Positions 7,408 through 16,081 of a stretch of 64,000 nucleotides of DNA are shown here, piece after piece. Source of the stretch: Rugamonas apoptosis (lineage in GTDB: Bacteria > Pseudomonadota > Gammaproteobacteria > Burkholderiales > Burkholderiaceae_D); assembly GCF_014042355.1 (NCBI RefSeq), contig NZ_JACEZU010000013.1, positions 62,001 through 126,000 of the forward strand, in the 5' to 3' direction. Numbering within the stretch: the stretch's first letter is position 1; each line of letters begins with the position of its first letter. The notes below the pieces were generated by a model that saw nothing but the letters and a program-made list of their open reading frames with translations, was not told the origin of the DNA and ran no database searches. The translations under genes and the position numbers were made by a program.

Positions 7408-10400
7408 GGTGTTTCCTTTCTGCATGAATAACTGGGATACGTGGCAATTCAGAGGTGCGATCGGCTGGCCGGATCTTGAACCAGATCGAATACATGGCCG
7501 GCAGGAACACCAGCGTCAGGATGGTTCCCGCGAAAGTGCCACCGATGAGGGTGTACGCCAGCGTGCCCCAAAATACGGAATGGGTCAGCGGGATGAAGGC
7601 CAGGATGGCCGCCAGCGCGGTCAGGATCACCGGCCGCGCCCGTTGCACGGTAGCCTCGACGACAGCGCTGAACGGGTCGAACCCTGCCCCTTCGTTATGG
7701 CGGATTTGCCCGATCAGGATCAGCGTGTTGCGCATCAGGATGCCCGACAACGCGATCAGGCCGACCAGCGCGTTGATGCCGAACGGCTGGCGGAACAGGA
7801 TCAGCGTGGGCACCACGCCGATCAAGCCCAGCGGACTGGTCAGGAACACCATCACCATCGCGGAAATCGAACGCACCTGGAAGATAATCAGCAGCAAAGT
7901 GATCGCCAGCATGATGGGGAACAGCGGCAACATCGCCGTGGTCGCCTTGGCCGATTCCTCGATGGAGCCGGCCTGTTCGATGTGGTAACCCTGCGGCAGC
8001 TTGTCCATGATGGGCTGCAACTGCGCGCTGATGGCCGCCGACACGTCCGGCGGCTGCATGCCGTCGGCGATGTCGCCGCGTACGGTGATGGTCGGCATCC
8101 GGTCACGCCGCCGCACAATCGGCTCTTCCATGCGCACCTCGACCTGGCCGACCTGGGATAGCGGAACCCGTTGCCCATTGGCGCCAGCCAGGGTGAAGTC
8201 GCCCATTTTGGCCGGGTCCAGCCGGGTGCCCCCAGCGGAGCGCGCCACCACCTGCACGGTGCGGATATCCTCCCGCACGGTGGTCACCGGTACGCCATTC
8301 AGCAGGAACTGCAATTGCTGGGCCACGCTGCTGGAGCTCAAGCCCAGCGCCTGCAGCCGGTCTTGCTGCAAGCGCAAGTGCAAGGTCGGCGTGCGCGTGC
8401 CCCAGTCGGTATTGACCGTGCGCATCATCGGGCTGGCCTCCATCACGCGCTGCACGTCGTCCGCGATGGCGCGCAATTGCGCCGGGTCCGGGCCGGTGAC
8501 GCGGTAGGCCACCGGGAACGGCGAGTACGGCCCGAACACCAGCTGCGTCACGCGCACCCGCGCTTCGGAAGCGAGGCCGGCGGCGATAGCCTCGCGCAGG
8601 CGCTGCTTCAGCACATCCCGTTCGTGCTGGCTGTCGGTACGCACCACGATCTTGGCGAACGAGGGATCGGGCAATTCAGGGCCCATCGCCAGGTAGAAAC
8701 GCGGCGCGCCCTGGCCTATGTAGGCCGTGACGATTTTCGCTTCCGCCTGCTTGCCCAGCCACGCCTCCAGTTTCGCCGTGGCGGCGCTGGTTTGCGCGAT
8801 CGACGTGCCATAGGGCATTTGTACTTCGACCAATACCTCTGGCCGGTCGGAGATCGGGAAGAACTGCTTCTTGACCACGGCCATGCCGAGGATGGCCAGC
8901 ACGAACAGCGCCACCACGGAACCGGCGACCAGCCACTTGCGTGCGATCACACGCTGCAGCACCTGGCGGAACTGGTTGTAACGCGGGGTGTCGTACAGCG
9001 CGGCGTGGCCACCGGCCGCCACCTTGAAGTCGGGCAGCAGCTTGACGCCCAGGTAAGGCGTGAAGACCACCGCGACTACCCAGGAGGCGATCAGCGCGAT
9101 GCCGACGATCCAGAACATATTGCTGGTGTATTCGCCGGCCGATGACCTGGCGAAACCATTGGGCATGAAGCCCACCGCCGTCACCAGCGTACCGGACAGC
9201 ATGGGCGCCGCCGTGTGGCTCCAGGCGTAGGCGGAGGCGGCGACGCGATCGTAGCCCTCCTCCATCTTCACCACCATCATTTCGATGGCGATGATGGCGT
9301 CGTCAACCAGCAATCCCAAGGCCAGGATCAGCGAGCCGAGCGTGATGCGGTCAAAATTCTTGCCGCTCGCGGCCATGACGATGAACACCATGGCCAAGGT
9401 CAGCGGCACAGCCGCCGCGACCACCACGCCCACGCGCCAGCCCATGCTGATGAAACTCACCAGCATCACCACCAGCAGCGCCACAAAGAACTTGACCATG
9501 AACTCGTCGACGGCCGTGCTGATATTGACCGCCTGATCCGTCACCTTGCTCAATTGCATACCGACTGGCATCGCCTGGTTGATCGCGCCGACTTCGGCAT
9601 CGAGCGCCTTGCCCAGGTCGAGGCCATTCCAGCCTTCGCGCATGATAATTCCCAGCAACAGCGCCGGCTCGCCACCATTGCGGATCATGAACGTGGACGG
9701 ATCCTCGTAACCGCGTTTGACTGCGGCGACATCGGACAGCTTGAGCGTGCGCCCCTGGGCCACGACCGGGGTGTCGCGGATTTTTTGCAACTGGTCGAAG
9801 GCGCCGTCCAGGCGGATAGACACTTGCGGACCCCGGGTTTCGACCGATCCGGCCGGCGTCAGGGCATTCTGGCCGTTGAGGGCGGCGAACACCTCTTGCG
9901 GACTGACGCCCAGCGTAGCCAGCCGTTCATGCGAGAATTCGATATAAATACGTTCGGACTGTTCGCCGACGATATTGACCTTCTTCACGCCCGGCACATG
10001 CAGCAAGCGCTGACGCAGCGACTCCGCGTCGCGCACCAGCACGCGCTGCTGCTCGCCCTTCGCCTTCAGCGCGAACAGGGCGAAGGTGACGTCCGCGAAT
10101 TCGTCGTTGACCATCGGCCCGATCACGCCGGGCGGCAGATTGCCCACCTCATCGCCGACCTTCTTGCGGGCCTGATAGAACTCCTCCTGGACAGCCGCAG
10201 GGGGCGTACTGTCCAGCAAAGACAAGGTGGTGAACGCCAGACCGGGCCGGGTAAAGGTTTCGCTCCGATCGTAATAGCGCAGCTCCTGCAAGCGCTTTTC
10301 GAGCTTCTCGGCGACCTGGTCCTGCATTTCCTGCGCGGTGGCGCCCGGCCAGGCCGTCACGATGGTCATCACCTTCACCGTGAATGCCGGATCTTCCGCC

Positions 10401-10516
10401 CGGCCCAACTTGAAGAACGCCAACGCCCCTGCCAGCGAAATCAGGCAAATCAGGAACAGCGTGACGGAACGCTCGCGCACGGCGAGCGCGGACAGATTGA
10501 ATCGGCCGGTGCTCAC
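7394..10516 (-). CDS. RND efflux transporter permease
   Basis: 1040 residues, the normal size for an inner-membrane AcrB/MexB-class proton antiporter. It has an N-terminal transmembrane helix followed by the large periplasmic porter domain and the central helix bundle with GLLVDDAIIAIEMM, where the paired aspartates of TM4 needed for proton coupling are present. The pattern repeats in the second half. The start overlaps the stop of the membrane-fusion gene by 4 bp, and the stop overlaps the SDR start by 14 bp. It probably works with the adaptor at 10513-11640 and the NodT-type channel at 12431-13888, under the TetR between them. Confidence 0.95.
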   Translation of the reverse strand: MSTGRFNLSALAVRERSVTLFLICLISLAGALAFFKLGRAEDPAFTVKVMTIVTAWPGATAQEMQDQVAEKLEKRLQELRYYDRSETFTRPGLAFTTLSLLDSTPPAAVQEEFYQARKKVGDEVGNLPPGVIGPMVNDEFADVTFALFALKAKGEQQRVLVRDAESLRQRLLHVPGVKKVNIVGEQSERIYIEFSHERLATLGVSPQEVFAALNGQNALTPAGSVETRGPQVSIRLDGAFDQLQKIRDTPVVAQGRTLKLSDVAAVKRGYEDPSTFMIRNGGEPALLLGIIMREGWNGLDLGKALDAEVGAINQAMPVGMQLSKVTDQAVNISTAVDEFMVKFFVALLVVMLVSFISMGWRVGVVVAAAVPLTLAMVFIVMAASGKNFDRITLGSLILALGLLVDDAIIAIEMMVVKMEEGYDRVAASAYAWSHTAAPMLSGTLVTAVGFMPNGFARSSAGEYTSNMFWIVGIALIASWVVAVVFTPYLGVKLLPDFKVAAGGHAALYDTPRYNQFRQVLQRVIARKWLVAGSVVALFVLAILGMAVVKKQFFPISDRPEVLVEVQMPYGTSIAQTSAATAKLEAWLGKQAEAKIVTAYIGQGAPRFYLAMGPELPDPSFAKIVVRTDSQHERDVLKQRLREAIAAGLASEARVRVTQLVFGPYSPFPVAYRVTGPDPAQLRAIADDVQRVMEASPMMRTVNTDWGTRTPTLHLRLQQDRLQALGLSSSSVAQQLQFLLNGVPVTTVREDIRTVQVVARSAGGTRLDPAKMGDFTLAGANGQRVPLSQVGQVEVRMEEPIVRRRDRMPTITVRGDIADGMQPPDVSAAISAQLQPIMDKLPQGYHIEQAGSIEESAKATTAMLPLFPIMLAITLLLIIFQVRSISAMVMVFLTSPLGLIGVVPTLILFRQPFGINALVGLIALSGILMRNTLILIGQIRHNEGAGFDPFSAVVEATVQRARPVILTALAAILAFIPLTHSVFWGTLAYTLIGGTFAGTILTLVFLPAMYSIWFKIRPADRTSELPRIPVIHAERKHHVEF

Positions 10517-11640
10517 GGGCGTGCTCCCACAGTGGCGGCGGTGGCGTTGGACTGGCCTTGCGCGGCGATGCGCACCGGCTCGCCTTCACGCAGCAGATGC
10601 GCGCCGAGCGCGACGATCCGTTCGCCCCGCTGGAGTTTGCCGCTGACGCGGGCATAGGTTTCATCGACTTGCTGGACCGTGACCGGCCGCCACGACACCT
10701 TGGCCGGACTGTCGTTGATGATCCAGACGCCCGGCCCTTTGCCGGCATCGAACACGGCGGCGACGGGAACCTGCAAGCCGTCCTGCCCGCCAAAGCGGCC
10801 ATCGGCAAGCTGGATCGTCACGGTGGCGCCCAGCGGCGCGTTGGCCAGCGCGCCGTCGAGCACGTAGCGCGCCTCGAAGGTACGGGTCAAACGATCCGCC
10901 GCGTCCGAAAGCTGGCGCAGCTTGGCCGGCGCGCCCGCCGTTTCCTGGCCAAACAATATGGCCTGGGCCGCCGAACCCACGGCGGGGCGCAGTGTTTCCG
11001 GCAACTGGATCACGGCTTCCCGTCGCCCGGCATGCGCCAGGCGCACCACGGGCTGGCCGGCGGCGACCACTTGGCCAGGCTCGGCCGACGTTTCCATGAC
11101 GACGCCATCATCGTCCGCCACCAGGTCGGTATAGCGGCTGGCATTGCGGGCCAGCTCAGCCTGGGCTTCGGCCGCGTTCAGCTGGGCCTGCGCCGCCTCC
11201 GCCGCCGCCTTGACTTGATCGTAGGCGGCGGCGGAAATGGCGCCGGTGCCACGCAGGTCGCGATAGCGGGCCTCATCCTCGGCCGTTTGGCGCGCCCGGG
11301 CCCGTGCGGCCGCAACCGCCTCCTGCTGGGCGTGCGCGGCAAGCTTCAGGTCTATCGGGTCGATCCGCATCAGCGCCTGGCCGCGGTGGACCGTCTGGCC
11401 GGCATCCACCAGCCGCTCCAGCACCTTGCCGGACACGCGAAAACCCAGGTCGCTCTGGACCTTGGCGGCCACCACGCCGGTGAAGGAACGAGAGCCGGGC
11501 GCTACCGCCTGGACGATGGCGGCCCGCACCAGCGGCGCATCGGTGCGCGGATCGGTGGGGGCCTTTTCGCCGCAAGCGACCAGGGCAAGCGGCAACAGTG
11601 CGGACATGACCGCGGGAGAAAGAGAGCGACGCCGGAGCAT
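10513..11640 (-). CDS. RND efflux membrane-fusion (adaptor) lipoprotein
   Basis: 375 residues of the HlyD/AcrA family. The N-terminus has a lipoprotein signal with lipobox LVAC near residue 23. The body shows the lipoyl halves (RVSGKVLERLVDAGQTVHRGQ and DGVVMETSAEPGQVVAAGQ) flanking an alpha-helical hairpin rich in Ala/Glu/Gln, then the beta-barrel. It joins the RND permease to the outer-membrane channel in the periplasm. It is the first gene of the minus-strand pump operon and its promoter carries a GTGACC-N12-GGTCAC inverted repeat at 11686-11709. Confidence 0.94.
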   Translation of the reverse strand: MLRRRSLSPAVMSALLPLALVACGEKAPTDPRTDAPLVRAAIVQAVAPGSRSFTGVVAAKVQSDLGFRVSGKVLERLVDAGQTVHRGQALMRIDPIDLKLAAHAQQEAVAAARARARQTAEDEARYRDLRGTGAISAAAYDQVKAAAEAAQAQLNAAEAQAELARNASRYTDLVADDDGVVMETSAEPGQVVAAGQPVVRLAHAGRREAVIQLPETLRPAVGSAAQAILFGQETAGAPAKLRQLSDAADRLTRTFEARYVLDGALANAPLGATVTIQLADGRFGGQDGLQVPVAAVFDAGKGPGVWIINDSPAKVSWRPVTVQQVDETYARVSGKLQRGERIVALGAHLLREGEPVRIAAQGQSNATAATVGARP

Positions 11641-11685
11641 AAAAGTCCCATAGACGAAGTGATAGGGACTTTCATTATGGTACTA

Positions 11686-11709
11686 GTGACCAATTTCGTC
11701 AACGGTCAC
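11686..11709. promoter_or_regulatory. 24-bp inverted-repeat operator before the RND operon
   Basis: GTGACC and GGTCAC separated by 12 bp. On the minus strand TTGACG lies within the repeat and CATAAT follows 17 bp later, giving a sigma70-like promoter for the adaptor gene whose -35 box is inside the operator. The architecture matches the sites at 4328 and 12379. Confidence 0.75.
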
Positions 11710-11721
11710 ACACAAAAATAA

Positions 11722-12339
11722 TCATGGCGACAGGCTGCGCAGCACCAGGTTGGACAGGTGCGCCGGGGCCTCCTCCGCATAGTCGAAGCTGTATTGCAAC
11801 AGCAGCGGGTTAAGGAGGGGGCGCATCACCAGGTAGATCGCCATCACCGTCTCATCGAGCGGCGTCTTGCGCTCGAAATCGCCGCTCAGCCGGCCTTCCT
11901 GCAACACATCGCGCAGCAATTTCTGGAGATTGGCTTCATAGGCGATCACGGCCTGCCAGCGCTCCGTCGCCGCCGAGGCGGCGATCTCGTACAGCTTGCG
12001 ATCCTGGAAAAACAGCCGCAGGCTGGCCTCGGTGCAAGCCTTGAACAGCCGCCGCACCTTCTCGGGCGGCGCGTCCGTCTCGGCCACCGCCGCGCTGACT
12101 TCGGTTTCGATCTGTCGCAGGCAGTTTGCGCAGATCATCTCGCCGATGGCTTGCTTGGATTCAAAGAATTTATAGATATACGCCTTGGAGAAGCCGATCG
12201 CCTTGGCGAGGTCGGACACGGTGGTCTTCTCATAGCCGTAATGACTGAAGTGTTCCGTGGCGGCGGCCACGATCTGGCTGCGGACGTCGTGGTCGGCCGG
12301 TCCCCGGGCCGAAACGGGATAGGTGCTGGGATTTTTCAT
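11722..12339 (-). CDS. TetR-family repressor of the RND/FadL genes
   Basis: 205 residues. The N-terminal helix-turn-helix is visible from about residue 20 to 65 (EHFSHYGYEKTTVSDLAKA ... SKAYIYKFFESK), followed by a variable ligand-binding helical domain. It lies between the RND operon (same strand, 81 bp) and the divergent outer-membrane channel gene. Identical-architecture 24-bp inverted repeats flank it on both sides and a third sits before the FadL gene, so it most likely represses all three units and itself. The inducer is unknown, presumably a hydrophobic substrate of the pump. Confidence 0.92.
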   Translation of the reverse strand: MKNPSTYPVSARGPADHDVRSQIVAAATEHFSHYGYEKTTVSDLAKAIGFSKAYIYKFFESKQAIGEMICANCLRQIETEVSAAVAETDAPPEKVRRLFKACTEASLRLFFQDRKLYEIAASAATERWQAVIAYEANLQKLLRDVLQEGRLSGDFERKTPLDETVMAIYLVMRPLLNPLLLQYSFDYAEEAPAHLSNLVLRSLSP

Positions 12340-12378
12340 GCCAGACAGCTTACGCCAAAATCTTTAACTGGACAACGT

Positions 12379-12402
12379 GTGACCATTTGGTATTATAGTC
12401 AC
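12379..12402. promoter_or_regulatory. 24-bp inverted-repeat operator, TetR/outer-membrane factor intergenic region
   Basis: GTGACC and AGTCAC separated by 12 bp, one mismatch from the other two copies. On the plus strand TGGACA and TATTAT (12391-12396) are 16 bp apart, so the operator covers the -10 region of the channel gene promoter. It also lies 40 bp upstream of the TetR start, fitting autoregulation. Confidence 0.72.
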
Positions 12403-12430
12403 CACTCCACTCGTTGATGAAAGTTGCCTT

Positions 12431-13888
12431 ATGCCATCCCCATCCCGTCTTATCACATTGGCCATTGCCAGCTTGCTAACCGGCTGCGCGGTCGGCCCCG
12501 ATTACGTCCGCCCCACCCTGCCGGCGGAGCAAACGTTCCATGGCCAGGCCGCCATTGATAGCCGTTCCGCGTTGAGCGACGCCGACTTCGGCGCATGGTG
12601 GACCGGTTTCGCGGACCCACAGCTGACCCGGCTGGTCCAACTTGCGATGGAGCAGAACCTCGACCTGGCGCAAGCGCAAGCGCGCGTGGCCCAGGCGCGC
12701 GCCGGGCTGGGTGCGGCCGACGCCGCGTTGCTGCCTGCCGGTAATGTCAGCAGCCAGGCCGCGCGCGCCTATCAATCCGTCGAAACGCCGCTGGGCAAGG
12801 TGTTGAATACAGCACCCGGCTACAGCCGCTACGGCAACGCCTTCGAAGCCAATGTGGGCGCGAGCTGGGAGCTGGACGTGTTTGGCGGCTTGCGCCGGGG
12901 GCAGGAAGCGGCGCGCGCGGAATACCAGGCTTCCGAGGCGGGCGCCATCGCCGTGCGCCTGGCCGTGGCCGCGCAGACGGCCGACACCTACATCCGTGTG
13001 CGTGAATTGCAAGCCCGGTTAAAAGTCGCCCAGCAGCAAGTCAAGACGCAGCAGGAACTGCTCTCGACCATCCATCTGTTGTATGACAAGGGTTTGGCGG
13101 CGGAGCTGCAGGTACGGCAGGCTGAAGGCGCGCTGGCCCAGGTGCGCGCCGTGGTGCCCGAGCTGGCGACGGGGCTGGAAGCGGCGTTGAACGCGATGGA
13201 TGTGATGCTGGGATCGCTCCCGGGTACCCATCGGGCGGAACTGGAGCAAGCGGGCGCGATCCCCGTCGCGCCGAAGATCACGGCCGCCGGCTCGCCCCGT
13301 GAATTGCTGCGGCGCCGGCCGGACCTGATCGTGGCCGAGCGGCGCCTGGCGGTCGCCAGCGCGCGCATCGGCGTGGCGATGGCCGAGTATTACCCCAAGT
13401 TTTCCTTGAGCGGACTGTTGGGCAGCGCGACTTCGGTGGGGGGCGGCAATCTGTTCACGAGCGGCGCCAGCCAGGCCAGCGGCGCGCTGGGCCTGCGGTG
13501 GCGGCTGTTCGATTTCGGCCGCATCGACGCGCAGATCAGCCAGTCGCGCGGGCAAGAGGCTGAAATGCTGGCCGCCTACCGGCTGGCCGCATTGCGGGCG
13601 ACGGAAGACGTGGAAAACGCGTTCTCCTCGCTGGTCAACCGCGAGGAACAGGCCGCTGTGCTGGCCCAGGGGGTGGACTCACTCGGCCGCGCGCGGGGCG
13701 CATCGTTCGCCGCGTACCAGAAAGGCGTCGTCAGCCTGATCGAGGTCTTGCAGGCGGACGAAAACCTGCTGCGCGCGTCCGATGCGCGCGTGCAGGCGCA
13801 AGCGGCCTCGGCGCATGCCGCCGTCGCCGCCTTCCGGGCGCTGGGTGGCGGCTGGCAAGCGCCGGGCGCCGCGCTGACCATGCGATAG
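12431..13888 (+). CDS. NodT-family RND outer-membrane lipoprotein channel
   Basis: 485 residues of the OprM/NodT class. The lipoprotein signal ends in LLTGCAVGPDYVRP, the standard lipobox and mature start of the family. Two outer-membrane efflux repeats follow, rich in Ala/Gln coiled segments such as LAQAQARVAQARAGLGAADA and the second-repeat signature RRPDLIVAERRLAVASARIGVA. It is transcribed divergently from the TetR gene and shares its operator type, so it should supply the exit duct for the RND pump at 7394-11640. Confidence 0.94.
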   Translation: MPSPSRLITLAIASLLTGCAVGPDYVRPTLPAEQTFHGQAAIDSRSALSDADFGAWWTGFADPQLTRLVQLAMEQNLDLAQAQARVAQARAGLGAADAALLPAGNVSSQAARAYQSVETPLGKVLNTAPGYSRYGNAFEANVGASWELDVFGGLRRGQEAARAEYQASEAGAIAVRLAVAAQTADTYIRVRELQARLKVAQQQVKTQQELLSTIHLLYDKGLAAELQVRQAEGALAQVRAVVPELATGLEAALNAMDVMLGSLPGTHRAELEQAGAIPVAPKITAAGSPRELLRRRPDLIVAERRLAVASARIGVAMAEYYPKFSLSGLLGSATSVGGGNLFTSGASQASGALGLRWRLFDFGRIDAQISQSRGQEAEMLAAYRLAALRATEDVENAFSSLVNREEQAAVLAQGVDSLGRARGASFAAYQKGVVSLIEVLQADENLLRASDARVQAQAASAHAAVAAFRALGGGWQAPGAALTMR

Positions 13889-14102
13889 CGGTGCCAGCGG
13901 AGAGATTACTGCGGCGGCTTTCTACGCCCCTTCGTGCAACATGATGCAAAAAATCTCTGGTGATCCATATACACGAGGAGTAGCCTTATAGCACGACGAA
14001 TAATCACGAATTGTCACAGCCCCAGCGGTCAAGCAAGCATCTTCCCTGAAGGCAGAGGCCGGTCCATCGTCGAATGATGAGAGTAATTGCGTGGAGGCTA
14101 AA

Positions 14103-15803
14103 ATGACTATCGCACAACGTTTATACGCACTTATCTTTGCAGTGGTGGTTGGCATGGCAGGCCTTGCCGGCCTGGGGATTTATCAAATGGCGCAGGTCTA
14201 TGCCGGCGCCAACTATGCCAACATCAATACTGTTCCGAGCCTTCTTGTTATCGATCAGGCGTTTAGTGCTGCGGCTCAAATGCGCGTACAAGTCTGGCAG
14301 TACATGGCGCTGAAAGACACCGCCAAGCGGTCCGAGTTGGCAACGGCAATTGGTGTGGCGCATGCGAAAGTCATCGACGCATTTAACAAGTACGAAAAGG
14401 AAGACCTATCCAATGACAACGACAAAGCCCTGCTGGCTGCTGACCGCGGCGCTTTGGCCGAGTATGACGCGTTGCGTGAAAAGGTCATGGCACTTGCGAA
14501 TGAGGACAAAGCGGATGAAGCACGCGATTTGTTGCTTTCAAAGCAGGCTGTGAGTGTCAAGGTTGGCGAAATGATCGATGTGCATCGAAAGTACAACGCC
14601 GATCTGGGCATCAAGGCCGCTGAAGAAGCGGCCGCCACTTTAACGCATGCCAACTGGCTTGCCATTATCATTGCGGCAGCGGTTATCGCTGTCGTCGCGG
14701 CGATGGGACTGATGCTGACGAGAAAGCTGATTGCGTCCCTGAAGGAAGCAGTGAAGATCGCCCAGACCGTCGCCGCTGGCGATTTAACCTGCAACATCGT
14801 CGTGACATCCAAGGATGAAACCGGACAATTATTGCAGGCATTGAAGGAGATGAACGACAGCCTGGTGCGCATTGTCGGTCAAGTCCGCACTGGCACCGAT
14901 ACCATTGCCACCGCCTCAGGACAAATTGCCAGTGGAAATCTGGATTTGTCGTCGCGCACAGAGCAACAGGCCAGCTCATTGGAAGAAACGGCGTCCTCAA
15001 TGGAGGAACTGACCAGTACTGTGAAACAGAACGCCGCCAATGCCCAACAAGCCAATGATTTGGCGGAGTCTGCGTCTGACGTTGCGCAGAAGGGTGGCGC
15101 GGTGGTATCCCAGGTGATTCACACGATGGGTTCGATCGACGAGTCCGCGAAAAAAATCGTCGATATTATTGGTGTCATTGATGGCATCGCTTTCCAGACC
15201 AACATCCTGGCCCTGAACGCCGCCGTGGAGGCGGCGCGCGCGGGCGAACAGGGGCGTGGATTCGCTGTGGTGGCAAGTGAGGTACGCAATCTGGCGCAGC
15301 GCTCAGCCGCTGCGGCGAAAGAAATCAAGACGCTGATCAGCAATTCAGTCGAGCAAGTTGATGCAGGCAGCAAATTGGTCAATCAGGCTGGTGCGACGAT
15401 GGATGAGGTGGTGGCCAGCGTTAAACGGGTCACCGGCATCATCAACGAAATTACCATCGCTGGCCGGGAGCAAACTTCCGGGATCGAGCAGATCAATCAA
15501 GCCATCACCCAGATGGATACGGTTACTCAACAAAATGCGGCGCTGGTGGAAGAAGCTGCCGCCGCCGCATCGTCCTTGCAAGATCAGGCCGGCTCTCTGG
15601 CGAATTTGGTCAGTACATTCAAGATCAATTTGGGCCAGGTCACAAAGGCTGCACCGGCGAAGCCTGCGAACGTTTCAGCGCGTACTTCAACGCCGGCGCC
15701 ACAATTGAAGGCTGCAGCGCAACCCGTTCTCGTCAAGCCAAAACCGGTCAAAATCGCTGGACCTGCACACGCCGCCGGTAGCGATGATTGGGAGGAATTT
15801 TGA
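14103..15803 (+). CDS. methyl-accepting chemotaxis protein (4HB sensor, C-terminal DWEEF tether)
   Basis: 566 residues from the ATG at 14103, chosen because GGAGG lies 6 bp upstream. It has a transmembrane helix at about residues 8-30, a four-helix-bundle-like periplasmic domain to about 185, a second membrane helix (WLAIIIAAAVIAVVAAMGLML), a HAMP segment and the cytoplasmic signalling domain. The hairpin tip is clear: IAFQTNILALNAAVEAARAG. The C-terminus ends in DDWEEF after a Pro/Lys/Ala-rich linker, resembling the xWxxF pentapeptide that tethers CheR or CheB. The ligand is unknown. It stands alone, about 200 bp from the pump genes. Confidence 0.94.
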   Translation: MTIAQRLYALIFAVVVGMAGLAGLGIYQMAQVYAGANYANINTVPSLLVIDQAFSAAAQMRVQVWQYMALKDTAKRSELATAIGVAHAKVIDAFNKYEKEDLSNDNDKALLAADRGALAEYDALREKVMALANEDKADEARDLLLSKQAVSVKVGEMIDVHRKYNADLGIKAAEEAAATLTHANWLAIIIAAAVIAVVAAMGLMLTRKLIASLKEAVKIAQTVAAGDLTCNIVVTSKDETGQLLQALKEMNDSLVRIVGQVRTGTDTIATASGQIASGNLDLSSRTEQQASSLEETASSMEELTSTVKQNAANAQQANDLAESASDVAQKGGAVVSQVIHTMGSIDESAKKIVDIIGVIDGIAFQTNILALNAAVEAARAGEQGRGFAVVASEVRNLAQRSAAAAKEIKTLISNSVEQVDAGSKLVNQAGATMDEVVASVKRVTGIINEITIAGREQTSGIEQINQAITQMDTVTQQNAALVEEAAAAASSLQDQAGSLANLVSTFKINLGQVTKAAPAKPANVSARTSTPAPQLKAAAQPVLVKPKPVKIAGPAHAAGSDDWEEF

Positions 15804-15829
15804 CCACTATGGTATAGGCTAAAGACGAT

Positions 15830-16081
15830 GTGAAACAATTGCAGAAAGCTGCGGCGGTCGAGCAATTGATATTCCAGCGCGTCGCCGGCCAGGTTGTAGA
15901 GTTCTTGGAGTATCAGGATCTTGACCATTAGCGCAGTCGGATACGGCGGCCGGCCCCCTTTGGCACGCGATGGCCTCGGCACGGCGGCATCGATGCTCGC
16001 CGCCAGTACCTCGAAGTCCACGTGCTTGGTCAAGCCGACCAGTGGATCGCCGATCTTGCTACGCCGATCTTCGCGTTTTGT
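15830..16081 (-). pseudogene. IS5-family transposase N-terminal fragment
   Basis: On the minus strand the frame immediately after the neighbouring AraC stop codon reads TKREDRRSKIGDPLVGLTKH and continues through SRAKGGRPPYPTALMVKILI and DALEYQLLDRRSFLQLF. This is the DUF772-type N-terminal region of IS5-family transposases. About 80 residues remain; the catalytic part, the start codon and the inverted repeats are missing. It is a dead remnant trapped between the chemoreceptor and the AraC gene. Confidence 0.82.

Noticed and set aside
15830..16081. An intact IS element
   Set aside because: Only the transposase N-terminal part remains; no catalytic domain, terminal repeats or target duplication could be found.
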